A DNA stretch of 64,000 nt from Enterobacter kobei (GCF_018323985.1 NZ_AP024591.1:1-64000); one strand, 5' to 3'; positions 1 through 8,608 are shown, counted from the stretch's first letter. Notes: generated by a model from the letters alone, not told the origin. Translations and numbers: made by a program.

Positions 1-499
1 CCAGCGACAGACTGAGAACGATACCCTGGATACCGTAACTTGCCGGCATCAGCGGGAGGACAAACAGTGCGAGCAGCCCTGTCCCGGCTGTAACGCCGGG
101 CAGGCCGTGCCGGTGTCGCAGGGCAAGCAACTGCGTGGCGGCGGCGAAGACGAACAGTATATTGAGCGCGTACCACGGCTGCTGCTCCCGGAAGGCAAAC
201 ACAAAGACCGGCTGCGTCAGCAGTGCCCATCCCCAGAGCCGGTTTGCCCGGCGCTGGAGACGTTCCGGTCGCTGTCCCGCATTGATCGCCCAGACCAGGA
301 CGAACAGCGGAAAGGCCATCCGGCCCAGCGCATACAGTTCCGGTACCGGCGGGTGCAGAAACAGGGTATTGATGTGATCGACCAGCATCGCGGCCAGTGC
401 CATCAGCTTGAGCAGGTCCAGCGCTCCGGGGCTGCTTATGCCCGGACAGTTCCTCATTTTTATAAACAGAGGCTGCAGTGACATCTTGCTGACTTTCAT
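1..499 (-). CDS. traX: TraX family protein (pilin acetylase-like), C-terminus outside window
   Basis: Read on the minus strand from ATG at 499, preceded by an AAAGGA ribosome site, the frame stays open to the window edge. After about 20 residues comes a hydrophobic stretch containing LDLLKLMALAAMLVDHIN, then YALGRMAFPLFVLVWA, a pattern typical of the polytopic TraX family. In F, TraX acetylates the N-terminus of pilin in the inner membrane. Other in-frame ATGs lie at 484 and 457. The gene points away from traM at the right edge, so it is not simply the end of the tra operon unless the plasmid is rearranged. About 166 residues are visible. It could be a TraX paralogue rather than the tra-operon copy. 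Confidence 0.7.
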   Translation of the reverse strand, partial: MKVSKMSLQPLFIKMRNCPGISSPGALDLLKLMALAAMLVDHINTLFLHPPVPELYALGRMAFPLFVLVWAINAGQRPERLQRRANRLWGWALLTQPVFVFAFREQQPWYALNILFVFAAATQLLALRHRHGLPGVTAGTGLLALFVLPLMPASYGIQGIVLSLSL

Positions 500-704
500 A
501 GCGATCCTTTTGTGGTGAACACTGCGAAGTAATATAATTTTGCGCCCACAGCCAGAAGGCACGCCCGTAATAATCGGGAACCTTTACTCTGGCTTTAATG
601 AGTATCTTTTTTGCGACAGATTCTGTTCTGTCCCGGAGGATCAACATTGCCTGATTTTTGTTGCCCTGCTCAATGGCTATAGTAAATAAATGAAAACAGT
701 TCAT
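1..704 (-). CDS. Hypothetical ORF overlapping traX out of frame
   Basis: An ATG at 704 follows a GGAAGG ribosome site and opens a frame that runs without stop to the window edge. It overlaps the TraX frame in another register. The first 70 or so codons, starting MNCFHLFTIAIEQGNKNQ, have normal base composition and look coding. The rest coincides with GC-rich TraX sequence and is probably only an open shadow. Either a small gene is joined to an overlapping downstream frame, or one of the two genes has a frameshift. I do not recognise the N-terminal part. Confidence 0.3.
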   Translation of the reverse strand, partial: MNCFHLFTIAIEQGNKNQAMLILRDRTESVAKKILIKARVKVPDYYGRAFWLWAQNYITSQCSPQKDRYESQQDVTAASVYKNEELSGHKQPRSAGPAQADGTGRDAGRSHQYPVSAPAGTGTVCAGPDGLSAVRPGLGDQCGTATGTSPAPGKPALGMGTADAAGLCVCLPGAAAVVRAQYTVRLRRRHAVACPATPARPARRYSRDRAARTVCPPADAGKLRYPGYRSQSVA

Positions 705-1015
705 AACATTCCTTCCTGATGACATTATTGTTATCGGCAGCGTTTCGGAATGTTTTATGCTAAATCTTGTTATGTCGCGTATGTTTTCATGTATCAGCGA
801 TCCACCTTTACTATGCCACAGTCAAATACATAATTGCGAAAAATTTTATATGATTATACGGTTTACCAGCAGATGCTGTTCGTTCATTTACATGTAATTA
901 TATGGTACAGTCAAAGATAGCGTAATAGTATCAACATCTATACTTTATATTAGTTTGCATAAAGGAGATTCAGGTAACAGAAAAGAGAATTTCTGATTTT
1001 ACTGAGAAATATTTT

Positions 1016-1231
1016 GTGAGCTGGGTTGCTAAAATTATCCGGGCAGACTTCAGTTCTGAAAAGGAAAATGATGACGCTATCTTTCATTTCGCACGTTTAA
1101 CGGAACATCCTGCGGGCTGGAACCTCATTTTCCGTCCGGAAGCAGGGTCAGATGCTTCAGCTGAGGGTATCGTTAATACAGTTAAGCAATGGCGGGCTGC
1201 TCACGGCAAGCCGGGTTTCAAAGCGGAGTAA
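1016..1231 (+). CDS. Orphan colicin E/pyocin-type immunity protein, start codon problem
   Basis: The C-terminal half contains GIVNTVKQWRAAHGKPGFK, and TEHPAG precedes it. This closely matches the DNase-colicin immunity family (Im2/Im8/Im9), small acidic cytoplasmic proteins that bind and block the nuclease domain of the cognate colicin. GTG at 1016 gives 71 residues, but homologous sequence continues upstream in the same frame as ISDFTEKYF (989-1015), equivalent to the family ISDYTE helix. The AAAGGAG at 961-967 also lies further upstream. No ATG, GTG or TTG exists between that site and codon 989; only ATT at 968 or GTA at 974 could serve. No colicin or lysis gene is visible nearby. It may be decayed or use a rare start. 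Confidence 0.65.
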   Translation: MSWVAKIIRADFSSEKENDDAIFHFARLTEHPAGWNLIFRPEAGSDASAEGIVNTVKQWRAAHGKPGFKAE

Positions 1232-1301
1232 ATTATATGGCTGTAAAAAAACCAATCAGTCATCTTCACGAGTGCACGCCTTTTTTGCGAGTTAATGAAT
1301 A

Positions 1302-1379
1302 TTAGAGGTAAACCACGGATACGGGGATTGCCACAATAAAAATAGCCATGTAGTAAATGGCGTAAATAAAATTTTTCAT
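1302..1379 (-). CDS. Possible 25-residue hydrophobic peptide
   Basis: The frame encodes 25 residues beginning MKNFIYAIYYMAIFIVAIPV, almost one transmembrane helix. The composition resembles small membrane peptides such as type I toxins. No strong ribosome site is visible upstream of the ATG and nothing supports expression, so this is tentative. Confidence 0.2.
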   Translation of the reverse strand: MKNFIYAIYYMAIFIVAIPVSVVYL

Positions 1380-1993
1380 AGGCGTTTCGGTATAGAAGCC
1401 AGTCATCCAGGACTCGCGGGATGAAAATTTAAGCGCGAGTTTCTCTATGGCTTTCTTGCAAAAGGAAATAACTGGCTATTGATAAGTAAAATGATAATAA
1501 GCACCTTAACGTCAGGTTGATCGAGGTCCTCACGAATTAAATAAACAGCTATAAAATAAGTTATAAGACCCCAGTGAATGTTCATGAAGCAATACATCTG
1601 TATCGCATCCTTCTTTTAAAATTATTCATATCCATCATCATAGCGGCGCGGATATACAGCACCTTTTCTTCTGACTCGCCCTTATATTCATTTGACGAGA
1701 CTACAGAGAGCGACTCAGGGGAGGAAGATAGTTCCCGGCCCGCGCAAAAATATCTCTCCTTGCCATCAGATTTTCTTTCACTTCTGGCTAAATTCACGCC
1801 TCCTTATTCTCTCCGGGCTGGAGGCTGGATTTCACGGATACTGCTTAGATCAAGGCGATAGGGACTCCATGCGCCGCTTCCGGTTGCTATGCCTGTGGAC
1901 TTTCTGAAGCGCCGGCCGCATTCACTGATCCACATTGTTCTGGTTTCACGCAGCCTGACCGGTCAGGGCCTGTAGTGTTCAGTCATAATCCCC
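1380..1993. other. No convincing gene
   Basis: About 610 bases between the immunity gene and the next recognisable gene. Short open frames of 60-95 codons exist on both strands (for example 1574-1861 plus, 1582-1797 minus), but none has both a good ribosome site and protein-like composition. The stretch may be decayed coding sequence. Confidence 0.4.
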
Positions 1994-2686
1994 TTATGAG
2001 TCATCGGCATACGGTTTTTTTTCGTCAGGTACTGGATGTTCCTTATCTGACGAATCGCCACAAAGTCTATTCATCCCCTGACGGACAAATTCATCTTCGC
2101 TCATCAGTGGCCAGCGGATACGGTGTCGCTGCAGCTCCTGTGCCTGGCCGGGGGTGAAACCCGCGCGGTCCAGCAGGTCAGCCAGCGCGGCTTCTGTGTC
2201 GTCTTCACTGGCGGCAGCCGTAAGCGGAAACGCCTCCGGAATTGAACGAAGAATGTGCAGCCGCCGCGCTGGCGCAGGCTGCGCCCGGAATGATTCACCG
2301 GGCATCACCATGACCCGACGTATCGTGTCCGTCAGGCCGCTTATCTCAAGCGCCCGGAGTTCCGCGTCCAGCTGGCGGAACCAGGTACCTGTCTGGTCCG
2401 CCGGTGCGGTGCTTTTCAGTGACCCCTCATCCGGCGTGTCGCTTTCGTTGATCTGCATCCGGACAGGAATACCGACATCATGGCAGGCATGCAACCAGGT
2501 TGCCACCTGCAGGGGATCGCCCGGCAGACGTGTCACCTCCCCTGCTGAGTTCCACAGCTGCAGGGAGGTGGTGCCGTCGAGGCGAATAACGTAATCGCCC
2601 CGGCATAACATATGCCAGCGGCCCTCCAGCTGCATCGGCCTATCGTCAGCCTGGGTACCCAGGCAGATCTGCCCGTACAGGTGCAT
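1994..2686 (-). CDS. Hypothetical protein, 230 aa
   Basis: A GC-rich reading frame with good protein-like composition and no recognised domain. I chose ATG at 2686 (protein starting MHLYGQICLGTQ); a GTG at 2710 would add eight residues. Neither start has a strong ribosome site. The product is soluble, with no membrane segment or signal peptide. The C-terminal third is charged and contains an acidic helix-rich stretch (EDDTEAALADLLDRAG), and the tail is hydrophilic. Function unknown. Confidence 0.6.
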   Translation of the reverse strand: MHLYGQICLGTQADDRPMQLEGRWHMLCRGDYVIRLDGTTSLQLWNSAGEVTRLPGDPLQVATWLHACHDVGIPVRMQINESDTPDEGSLKSTAPADQTGTWFRQLDAELRALEISGLTDTIRRVMVMPGESFRAQPAPARRLHILRSIPEAFPLTAAASEDDTEAALADLLDRAGFTPGQAQELQRHRIRWPLMSEDEFVRQGMNRLCGDSSDKEHPVPDEKKPYADDS

Positions 2687-2817
2687 TATACAAGGTAGAA
2701 AATGCTTCACATATGCCTAGAATATGCCTTTTTGTTTACTTTCATTTCTGGCAGTCGTCTCCGTCGTGACGCGATCCTGAATGGGGGGAGTTCCCCGATA
2801 CCGACAGGAGTTTTGAA

Positions 2818-3030
2818 ATGTTTAATGACATTATCCCGCTGGCACAGCTGGCATACAGAACGGAAGTGGCAAGAAGTGAGTACCGGGAAAAAGGTACCGA
2901 AAGTGCCTGGCGTAATTATGAGGACCTGTACCTGGCTCTCGGATGCCGGGCAGTGTATCCGGGGCGGTTGACTGTCAGGTGCCCGATCGCGTTACTGTTG
3001 ATGGTATTGCTGGCCATCAATGCAGAGTGA
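2818..3030 (+). CDS. Small hypothetical protein with C-terminal hydrophobic segment
   Basis: A 70-residue frame whose ATG follows an AGGAG site six or seven bases upstream. The first 50 residues are polar, and the last 20 (CPIALLLMVLLAIN) form a possible membrane tail. It ends just before a strong hairpin-T-tract terminator at 3055-3082, supporting an independent transcription unit. Function not recognised. Confidence 0.5.
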   Translation: MFNDIIPLAQLAYRTEVARSEYREKGTESAWRNYEDLYLALGCRAVYPGRLTVRCPIALLLMVLLAINAE

Positions 3031-3054
3031 ACCGGCAGCGGCGCCTGACTGCGA

Positions 3055-3082
3055 ACACAGCCCGGAAACGGGCTGTGTTTTT
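3055..3082 (+). terminator. Rho-independent terminator
   Basis: The stem ACACAGCCCG/CGGGCTGTGT around a GAAA-type loop is followed by a T run. It closes the 2818-3030 unit and, with the A residues on the other side, could also stop minus-strand transcription leaving the 3096-7034 operon. Confidence 0.75.
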
Positions 3083-3095
3083 AGATAAAAGACTT

Positions 3096-3677
3096 TTACC
3101 GTTTACTTAACTCATTTGGGGGAAACATTTCCCGAAGAGCTTTAGTTGTAAGATCGTCGATTTTCTGTTGAAGGGCTTGCCTTTCTTCATCTTCATCAAA
3201 AATTTTATCTGCCTTATCGCGGAGCCACGCGTACATATCCTCTCCACGTTTATTAAAAGACGAGAGATTTATTGGACGCGTTTCTATAGATCCTTCGATT
3301 TCCCCAATTCTTCGTAACAGGGTACCTATCACCCCTTGCGACTCGACGGCTTCACTCACAATATAGTCCGGATACTCATCAAACTGATCCAGCGTCAAAT
3401 CTATGTACTCTCCGTCCAGCATGACAATTACATGGCCGTGAAAAGTTGAGTTTTCCAACCCACTGCCATTCATGTAAATAATGAAGGGATGGCCACATTT
3501 TTTATCCGTGAGATACTGTGCAAGACAATTACTGGCCATATCGCAGCTGCCGTGCGGAAAATTATGCAAATCAGTTGTCCATCGCCCCAGGTGACGGCAT
3601 TCCTCCGAGCATTCCCCTTTAGCCAGTACCAGAGCTTTACGAAAAGCCCGGACTCGAAACTCAATATCTTCTCTCAT
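3096..3677 (-). CDS. Hypothetical protein, possible transglutaminase/papain-like thiol hydrolase
   Basis: 193 residues. The pattern GSC(45)DMAS, then GH(82)VIV and about ten residues later YID(93)LT is what a Cys-His-Asp catalytic triad of the transglutaminase/papain-like fold looks like: nucleophile at the head of a helix, His and Asp on adjacent strands. This is inferred from motif spacing only; no named family was recognised. The C-terminal 60 residues are charged and helical (DEDEERQALQQKIDDL). It lies 66 bases downstream of the KAP NTPase gene on the same strand, so it is probably the last gene of that operon and may act with the NTPase. Confidence 0.6.
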   Translation of the reverse strand: MREDIEFRVRAFRKALVLAKGECSEECRHLGRWTTDLHNFPHGSCDMASNCLAQYLTDKKCGHPFIIYMNGSGLENSTFHGHVIVMLDGEYIDLTLDQFDEYPDYIVSEAVESQGVIGTLLRRIGEIEGSIETRPINLSSFNKRGEDMYAWLRDKADKIFDEDEERQALQQKIDDLTTKALREMFPPNELSKR

Positions 3678-3743
3678 ACTCTTTCCCTCCGATAAAATTA
3701 TCTGACCGGCATCGATGTTCCTCTTGTCCCGTTCTCACCGGTG

Positions 3744-5936
3744 TCAGTGTTCCTCATTCATGCGGATGGCATCCTCAATTGCTGCTGTCATTCCGGATAA
3801 GGGGGGTATTTGCTTCGCTTTTAGTTCCCGAAATTTTTCGCGCGCAGGGATGCCTAAAAAACGGTTCACATGATCAAGGTTAAGCTTCAGATACTGACCC
3901 CGGTTGCTGCTGACGGGCGTTCTGAGGTTAAGCAACATCTGCAGAAAAGCCCTGTCGGTCAGAACGATTTCGCTGGCCCACTCTCTGACAACTTCATCGC
4001 CCGCAAGCTCGGCCCAAGCTGACAGGAAAATTGACAGGTAAGGAACTTGTGACAGTTCTCTCCGGATCCGCGTTTCTTTAAGCCGTGTAGTTAACGCCAG
4101 GCGTAGCTGCTCTGCCTCCTCGGCAGTAAAAATGTCTGTCTTATTCGTGCTTTGTGCGCTGCGCTTCGGCAGAAAATCACGCAGATATAATGCGGCCCAT
4201 GCAAAGGCTTCTGCCTTACGGAAAAGACGGGAAATGAAACGTACCGTCTCCCTGCGTCTCCCTGACAGCAGCTGTTGTATCAGCTGCGTGACGAGTAAGT
4301 CGATACCGATGTCTTCCTGACGAAAAAAAAGATTTCTTTCACGATAAAAGGGCAGGATGCGATCGCTACAGCGGAAAAAGAACGTCAGAAGATTGCGCTG
4401 AACCACGTCACCTGAGTTTTCTGTGAGCCCGGGAGTGAGGCGCGTCAGGATATGCTCAAACCAGGTTCGGGAGGATATGCCGTTATCCGTAACGCTATTC
4501 AAAAGGCGTGCTTCCAGCGCAGCATAATCACTGGCCGCAAGCTCAATAATCTGCTGAATATCGGCGTCAGACATCACGTTCTGAGGAGCTGAAAATGAAA
4601 AATAATAGCGCCAGTAGGTAATGCTCCCCAGCCGGCGCTGATTTGTAGCCTGCTCCGCCTCGGCTGTACGCTGGCTTTCAAAGATCCGCAGGTGCTCTCT
4701 GTCAAATCCGGTAATGCCTGGCAGCCACGTAACCAGTTCCCACGGAGAAGCGGCCCTGGATGCTCCGAACTTCTCCAGTGAGGTGAAAAGCCTGTCGATC
4801 AGTATCTTCGTCTCTTCCTCCCCAACCGAACCGTCACGACTGACAACCACTGACCATGCAGTCAGGTAATCTTCAGTCCAGGAGGCAAACTCAGGATTTA
4901 CGGTATTAATAAGCTGCAGAAGACACAAATCAGGAAAATACACATAATCCCGCAGTCCGTGGTACCGGAAACGTATGGCATTGAGTGCCTGGTTTACTTC
5001 CCGTGGTGTGGAAAGCCGCTCTCCGTAGACCTCGACAAATTGCTCCAGCAACCGCTCACTGTATGCATCAGGCTCACGCCCGCTGACCTCGCGCCCTATT
5101 AGCAGGGCGCTTTCACGAAACTGCCTACGCAGGGTAAAGCTCTCCGGTCGGGGAAGAGCAAATGACAGCGGGATTATTTTCTGCAGATAAAGCCGTCCGT
5201 CCGGTACACCCAGCCCGCGCTCAACAGCATGTGCCAGCACCTCCCTGTCATAACACATGACATAGCGAAACCTGGAGAAATCAGCCACTGAACGAACCAT
5301 ACGTAATATTTCGACCGCCTGGGCGGGCTCAAGTCTGTCCAGATCGTCAATAACGATGATAAAACTGATCCCAAGGGCTGTGATTTTATTTTCAAGTTCT
5401 GCGCGCAGTTCTGCTGCCGTTTTCTGCCGTTGTTGCAGGTCTGTTTCTCCCAGCGTCTCCATCACATCGGCGGCAATCTCAAATCCGGGCACGCCTAATT
5501 TACCGGCCAGACGAGCAACCGGGGCAAGCCTGCGGGAGGTCTGCTGCGCATAGTTAACCAGCGTACCGGTTACCGTCGTCACGTTACGTATATCCTCCTG
5601 AGCCGCGGTTTCATACTTCGCCAGCCTGCCCGCAATGGTCAGCAACAACGACGTTACCGGACTCTCGTCCGGAGAAATAAGCCACGGTGAAAACGGCACG
5701 ATTTCGGTAGCAGCCGGAGCCTTCTGTCTGAGCCGGGCAGTCAGCAGGTTAAGGAGACTCGTTTTCCCTGATCCCCATTTGCCCTCAATACCGATAACGG
5801 TGCTGATATTTTCATCCAGTTCGCAAATGCTCCGGGCCAGCCCGTCCGCAATGGCTGAAAAACCGTAGCGGTCATCTTCAGCTTTTATAACCGGCCCCTC
5901 AAAACCGGCACGTGCAAGTTCTGTTCCGGCAGCCAT
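3744..5936 (-). CDS. KAP family P-loop NTPase
   Basis: 730 residues. The Walker A motif GKWGSGKTS is at about residues 52-60 and Walker B IIVIDDLDRL at about 193-202, with the layout of the KAP (Kidins220/ARMS, PifA) NTPase family: a large insertion between the two motifs and a long helical C-terminal part. PifA of F excludes phage T7, and KAP proteins recur in phage-defence loci. No obvious membrane pair is seen in the insertion, which holds a hydrophobic but Pro/Gly-containing segment (residues 140-160). The start codon directly abuts the stop of the upstream RHH-domain gene, indicating co-translation. A defence role is inference from family and context. Confidence 0.8.
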   Translation of the reverse strand: MAAGTELARAGFEGPVIKAEDDRYGFSAIADGLARSICELDENISTVIGIEGKWGSGKTSLLNLLTARLRQKAPAATEIVPFSPWLISPDESPVTSLLLTIAGRLAKYETAAQEDIRNVTTVTGTLVNYAQQTSRRLAPVARLAGKLGVPGFEIAADVMETLGETDLQQRQKTAAELRAELENKITALGISFIIVIDDLDRLEPAQAVEILRMVRSVADFSRFRYVMCYDREVLAHAVERGLGVPDGRLYLQKIIPLSFALPRPESFTLRRQFRESALLIGREVSGREPDAYSERLLEQFVEVYGERLSTPREVNQALNAIRFRYHGLRDYVYFPDLCLLQLINTVNPEFASWTEDYLTAWSVVVSRDGSVGEEETKILIDRLFTSLEKFGASRAASPWELVTWLPGITGFDREHLRIFESQRTAEAEQATNQRRLGSITYWRYYFSFSAPQNVMSDADIQQIIELAASDYAALEARLLNSVTDNGISSRTWFEHILTRLTPGLTENSGDVVQRNLLTFFFRCSDRILPFYRERNLFFRQEDIGIDLLVTQLIQQLLSGRRRETVRFISRLFRKAEAFAWAALYLRDFLPKRSAQSTNKTDIFTAEEAEQLRLALTTRLKETRIRRELSQVPYLSIFLSAWAELAGDEVVREWASEIVLTDRAFLQMLLNLRTPVSSNRGQYLKLNLDHVNRFLGIPAREKFRELKAKQIPPLSGMTAAIEDAIRMNEEH

Positions 5937-7034
5937 TTATAAATCCCCGTACAGGGCGCGCAGCTCTGCTAGCACAGGGGCAGCGACCGGCGCGTTCACT
6001 TCGGCCAGAAATGCAGTTTCCAGCGCCAGATAGTTGTCGGCCGGCATAGAGATATGGATGCCGTTCAGACCGAGGATGGCATCAATGCCTTCCGCACGCG
6101 GAATATACACTGACACGTGCTTATCCCGGCTGTGCCAGCCGTGCAGCACCGGTTGCGCCGCGCGAGCCTGCAGCTGGCGAACCAGTGCGCTGAACACCTC
6201 CCAGCCCATCGCCGTCACCACGCACCCTGCCGCAACAATGAGACCAAAAGTGGGTGCCTCCCACCCCCTGCCAGGCAGCTGGGGCGCGCGGTTACCGCTT
6301 ACCTGAACATGCAGACGGATACCACCGACCTCAGCCGTCAGATTCAGATCCTCAGTGACCAGTCCGGTCGCGGCCACCCAGGCCTTCATCTCCTGTTCAT
6401 CCAGGGCCTGCGCCTTCACGACCAGCGGAAATATCAGCCGGAGACGATCAGGAGTGCAGATCTGCGCCAAGGCCTCGTCGGGAAAGTTCTGCAGCTCAAG
6501 CGCACCGGAGGAGAGCGGGCGAAGCAGGTACTCTGCCCAAGATGGATCCACATGTCGGGGCATGACGGCCATAAAGCGCTGCGTTTCTTCCCGGTAGTTC
6601 TTCCCCGGCAGATCGAAGGTCCGGTTGATGTAAAAGGTGTCCACCTCAATCTTATGCGCTTCGGCATAAAGCAGCGCGTCAAAGGTGATGTTCATGAGAG
6701 CCTCAATAACCGGCCAGCTCACGTAGCCGCTGCCGTAGAGGCAGGCCCGGTGAGCATGGTCAAAAAGCCAGCGCAGCTCTGCATGCCTGAGGGTCTGCCG
6801 TCCGAAGAACTCGCCGCGGACGATTTTCTTGTAGAGCGATTCACTTGTGCCGGCAGGATCGGCGTTCAGCGCCAGCGAATCGTCGTCCGGCACCGCAGAC
6901 ATGAGCTTCTCCTCGATGAAGCGGCCCGCAAGGGCATTAACGGACGTGGCCTCGGCGGACGCACGGGATTTGAGGCTCTCGATCAGTTTTTTGGGAAAAC
7001 GCAGGTTCAGCTGGCTCAGCATGGGATATTCCAT
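5937..7034 (-). CDS. RHH-domain protein, first gene of the KAP operon
   Basis: 365 residues. Residues 6-45 (LNLRFPKKLIESLKSRA...VNALAGRFIEEKL) form an Arc/CopG-like ribbon-helix-helix segment. The remaining 300 residues are not recognised and appear as a mixed alpha/beta domain. The annotated start is ATG at 7034; ATG at 7022 is also possible. A perfect 13-bp palindrome (7052-7064) sits just upstream and is a plausible operator for autoregulation. The gene is followed without spacing by the KAP NTPase. A fusion of an antitoxin-like DNA-binding head to a large body is unusual; the protein may both control and take part in the system. Confidence 0.65.
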   Translation of the reverse strand: MEYPMLSQLNLRFPKKLIESLKSRASAEATSVNALAGRFIEEKLMSAVPDDDSLALNADPAGTSESLYKKIVRGEFFGRQTLRHAELRWLFDHAHRACLYGSGYVSWPVIEALMNITFDALLYAEAHKIEVDTFYINRTFDLPGKNYREETQRFMAVMPRHVDPSWAEYLLRPLSSGALELQNFPDEALAQICTPDRLRLIFPLVVKAQALDEQEMKAWVAATGLVTEDLNLTAEVGGIRLHVQVSGNRAPQLPGRGWEAPTFGLIVAAGCVVTAMGWEVFSALVRQLQARAAQPVLHGWHSRDKHVSVYIPRAEGIDAILGLNGIHISMPADNYLALETAFLAEVNAPVAAPVLAELRALYGDL

Positions 7035-7051
7035 ATAGAAAAGACAATTAA

Positions 7052-7064
7052 TGCTATCATAGCA
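7052..7064. promoter_or_regulatory. Palindromic operator candidate for the RHH-KAP operon
   Basis: TGCTATCATAGCA is a perfect palindrome around a central base, 18 bases upstream of the first gene of the operon in an AT-rich promoter-like stretch. RHH proteins commonly bind such short inverted repeats in their own promoters; binding here is inferred. Confidence 0.45.
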
Positions 7065-7629
7065 CTATGTCTGCTTCGGTATCTTTCATAATGCTTATTT
7101 TTAAGCATCTTGTGATGCGACGAAAAGTTCTGCCTGCTTGAAGACATTATCTTTCATCACACCGGCTATTCATTTTTCCCGCTGAGATCCGAAAAAAGGC
7201 AAAGTCGGATCAATGACAATGAGCGGTCTGGAGAGATGAAGGAGGAAGCAGCTGGTAAGAATTGTCGTACGAAGGGGATGACTTCCAGAACTGGCAGACA
7301 GTTCGCCTTGAGCGAACAGTGGACATATGATGTTTAGAAACTGCGCGATTTGCAGTTACGCAATAAAGTAAAGATGGTTAATTCCAGTTTGACTGACGTC
7401 ATTACTGGCCATTATTTCCGCATGTGCTCTTTCTTCCTGATTGAGGAGCACGATTTGCACGGAGCGAGTGCAATCAACACGGCGGAGACTGGGACAGGGG
7501 CGTCAGATTCGTTTATTCACAGAAGCGGGGGATAAGCTCGTGGGTAATGGACAGAAAGTGCTGTCTGTAGAATCTGCCGGGGATTTATACTGACAGCCAT
7601 GATCATCACAGAAAGATACGGGATAGCAG
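7065..7629. other. Intergenic, contains one copy of a dispersed inverted repeat
   Basis: No convincing gene. The only recognisable structure is the GATCCGA/TCGGATC repeat at 7186-7211. Short open frames (for example 7350-7535) lack ribosome sites and coding character. Confidence 0.4.
7186..7211. repeat. Dispersed inverted repeat, copy 1
   Basis: Seven-base arms GATCCGA and TCGGATC are separated by 12 bases, preceded by a pyrimidine-rich run. A near-identical copy is at 11798-11823 and degenerate copies at 37568 and 41311. The copies lie at the edges of accessory gene blocks. Confidence 0.6.
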
Positions 7630-8133
7630 ATGTCAGTTGAATGGGTGGATGTGGCTGATAGTGCTGTTAAAATCGGGCTGGGTGCGTTAATCACCATTGT
7701 TGGCGGTTGGATTACATTAAAATTAACACACCGCCATGAAATCAGGAAAGAAGCAGTGGCTCAACGACTGCGAGATATAGAGAAAAAAACAGACCGCTAT
7801 ATAGATTTCCTTTCTTCATCGCAATTGCTGATGCAAAAATATCTTTATGATTCATGTAACCCAGGCAGTGAGGATTACACCGATTATATGCGGTTACATA
7901 ATGTTGTGAGTCTCACATCTACGTCAGAATTGCGAGCCTATGCTTTTGATACTCAGGCAAAAGTATCGCAATTTATCCTGCTCAGAAAACCCAGTGATAT
8001 TATTGACTCCTGCCGTGATGCCGCGAGAAATTCCGTTTCTGTGCTTCAGGGGGTAGTGAGTGCCGAATTGCTTCAAGATAAAGCTGCACTTCAGGGCAAA
8101 CCCCATGCATGGTGGGCGTTTTGGCAGAGGTAA
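7630..8133 (+). CDS. Hypothetical single-pass membrane protein
   Basis: 167 residues. An N-terminal hydrophobic segment (VKIGLGALITIVGGWITLKL) forms one membrane helix, followed by a positively charged, helical cytoplasmic part (RHEIRKEAVAQRLRDIEKKTDRY). It has the same general plan (short N-terminus, one helix, then RxEER/AxAxR-type helix) as the protein at 41804-42532, though the sequences differ. Function unknown. It stands alone, with a minus-strand gene downstream. Confidence 0.6.
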   Translation: MSVEWVDVADSAVKIGLGALITIVGGWITLKLTHRHEIRKEAVAQRLRDIEKKTDRYIDFLSSSQLLMQKYLYDSCNPGSEDYTDYMRLHNVVSLTSTSELRAYAFDTQAKVSQFILLRKPSDIIDSCRDAARNSVSVLQGVVSAELLQDKAALQGKPHAWWAFWQR

Positions 8134-8272
8134 GGCAGAACATGTAGACAGAAGTTCCTGTTTGCCCAAGGGAAGCAAAATTAGGTCATCGGCGTAGCTG
8201 CGCAGAGCGGGTGAGGTCGCTTTACCGGAACACCTGTCCGGGCGACACTGCAGGACACGGGGATCTCTACCG

Positions 8273-8608
8273 TTATTTGTTGTAGGTATCAAAGCCTAAC
8301 TGAAATGCTAGGTCAGCCAGCTCAAGTACTGCCTTATTTCCGTCTGGAATTTTCCTTGCCATCTCATTACGGTACTTAAGATTGGCAATAATGGCATCGT
8401 TTATGTTTTCGCCCTTTGCAGCTGCACCGCTTCCAATATTACACATGGAGATCAGCTGCTTTTTCGAAGGCCGAAAATCGTAGGCACTGTTTGGTGTAAT
8501 CATTGCTGCACGGATTAAAGATGAAGCGATGGACTCGCATCGCTCTGCCGCTCCGACTACGCTGACATACATGCAGCCAGCAATAATGAGAGTAGTAATA
8601 GCTTTCAT
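8273..8608 (-). CDS. Secreted hypothetical protein
   Basis: 111 residues with a typical signal peptide (KAITTLIIAGCMYVSVVGA, cleavage probably after GAA). The mature part is short, helical and contains two cysteines, so it is probably periplasmic. A GAGGATCC segment lies in front of the ATG. The family is not recognised; the size and Cys pair recall small periplasmic inhibitors, but nothing specific can be claimed. Confidence 0.6.
   Translation of the reverse strand: MKAITTLIIAGCMYVSVVGAAERCESIASSLIRAAMITPNSAYDFRPSKKQLISMCNIGSGAAAKGENINDAIIANLKYRNEMARKIPDGNKAVLELADLAFQLGFDTYNK

Noticed and set aside
1582..1797. 71-codon minus-strand frame
   Set aside because: An AAGGAGG lies only one or two bases from its GTG, too close to work, and the composition is not protein-like.
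6117..7091. 324-codon plus-strand frame opposite the RHH gene
   Set aside because: It is the mirror of a real minus-strand gene in GC-rich DNA. It has no ribosome site and a composition rich in Arg/Gln/His typical of shadow frames.
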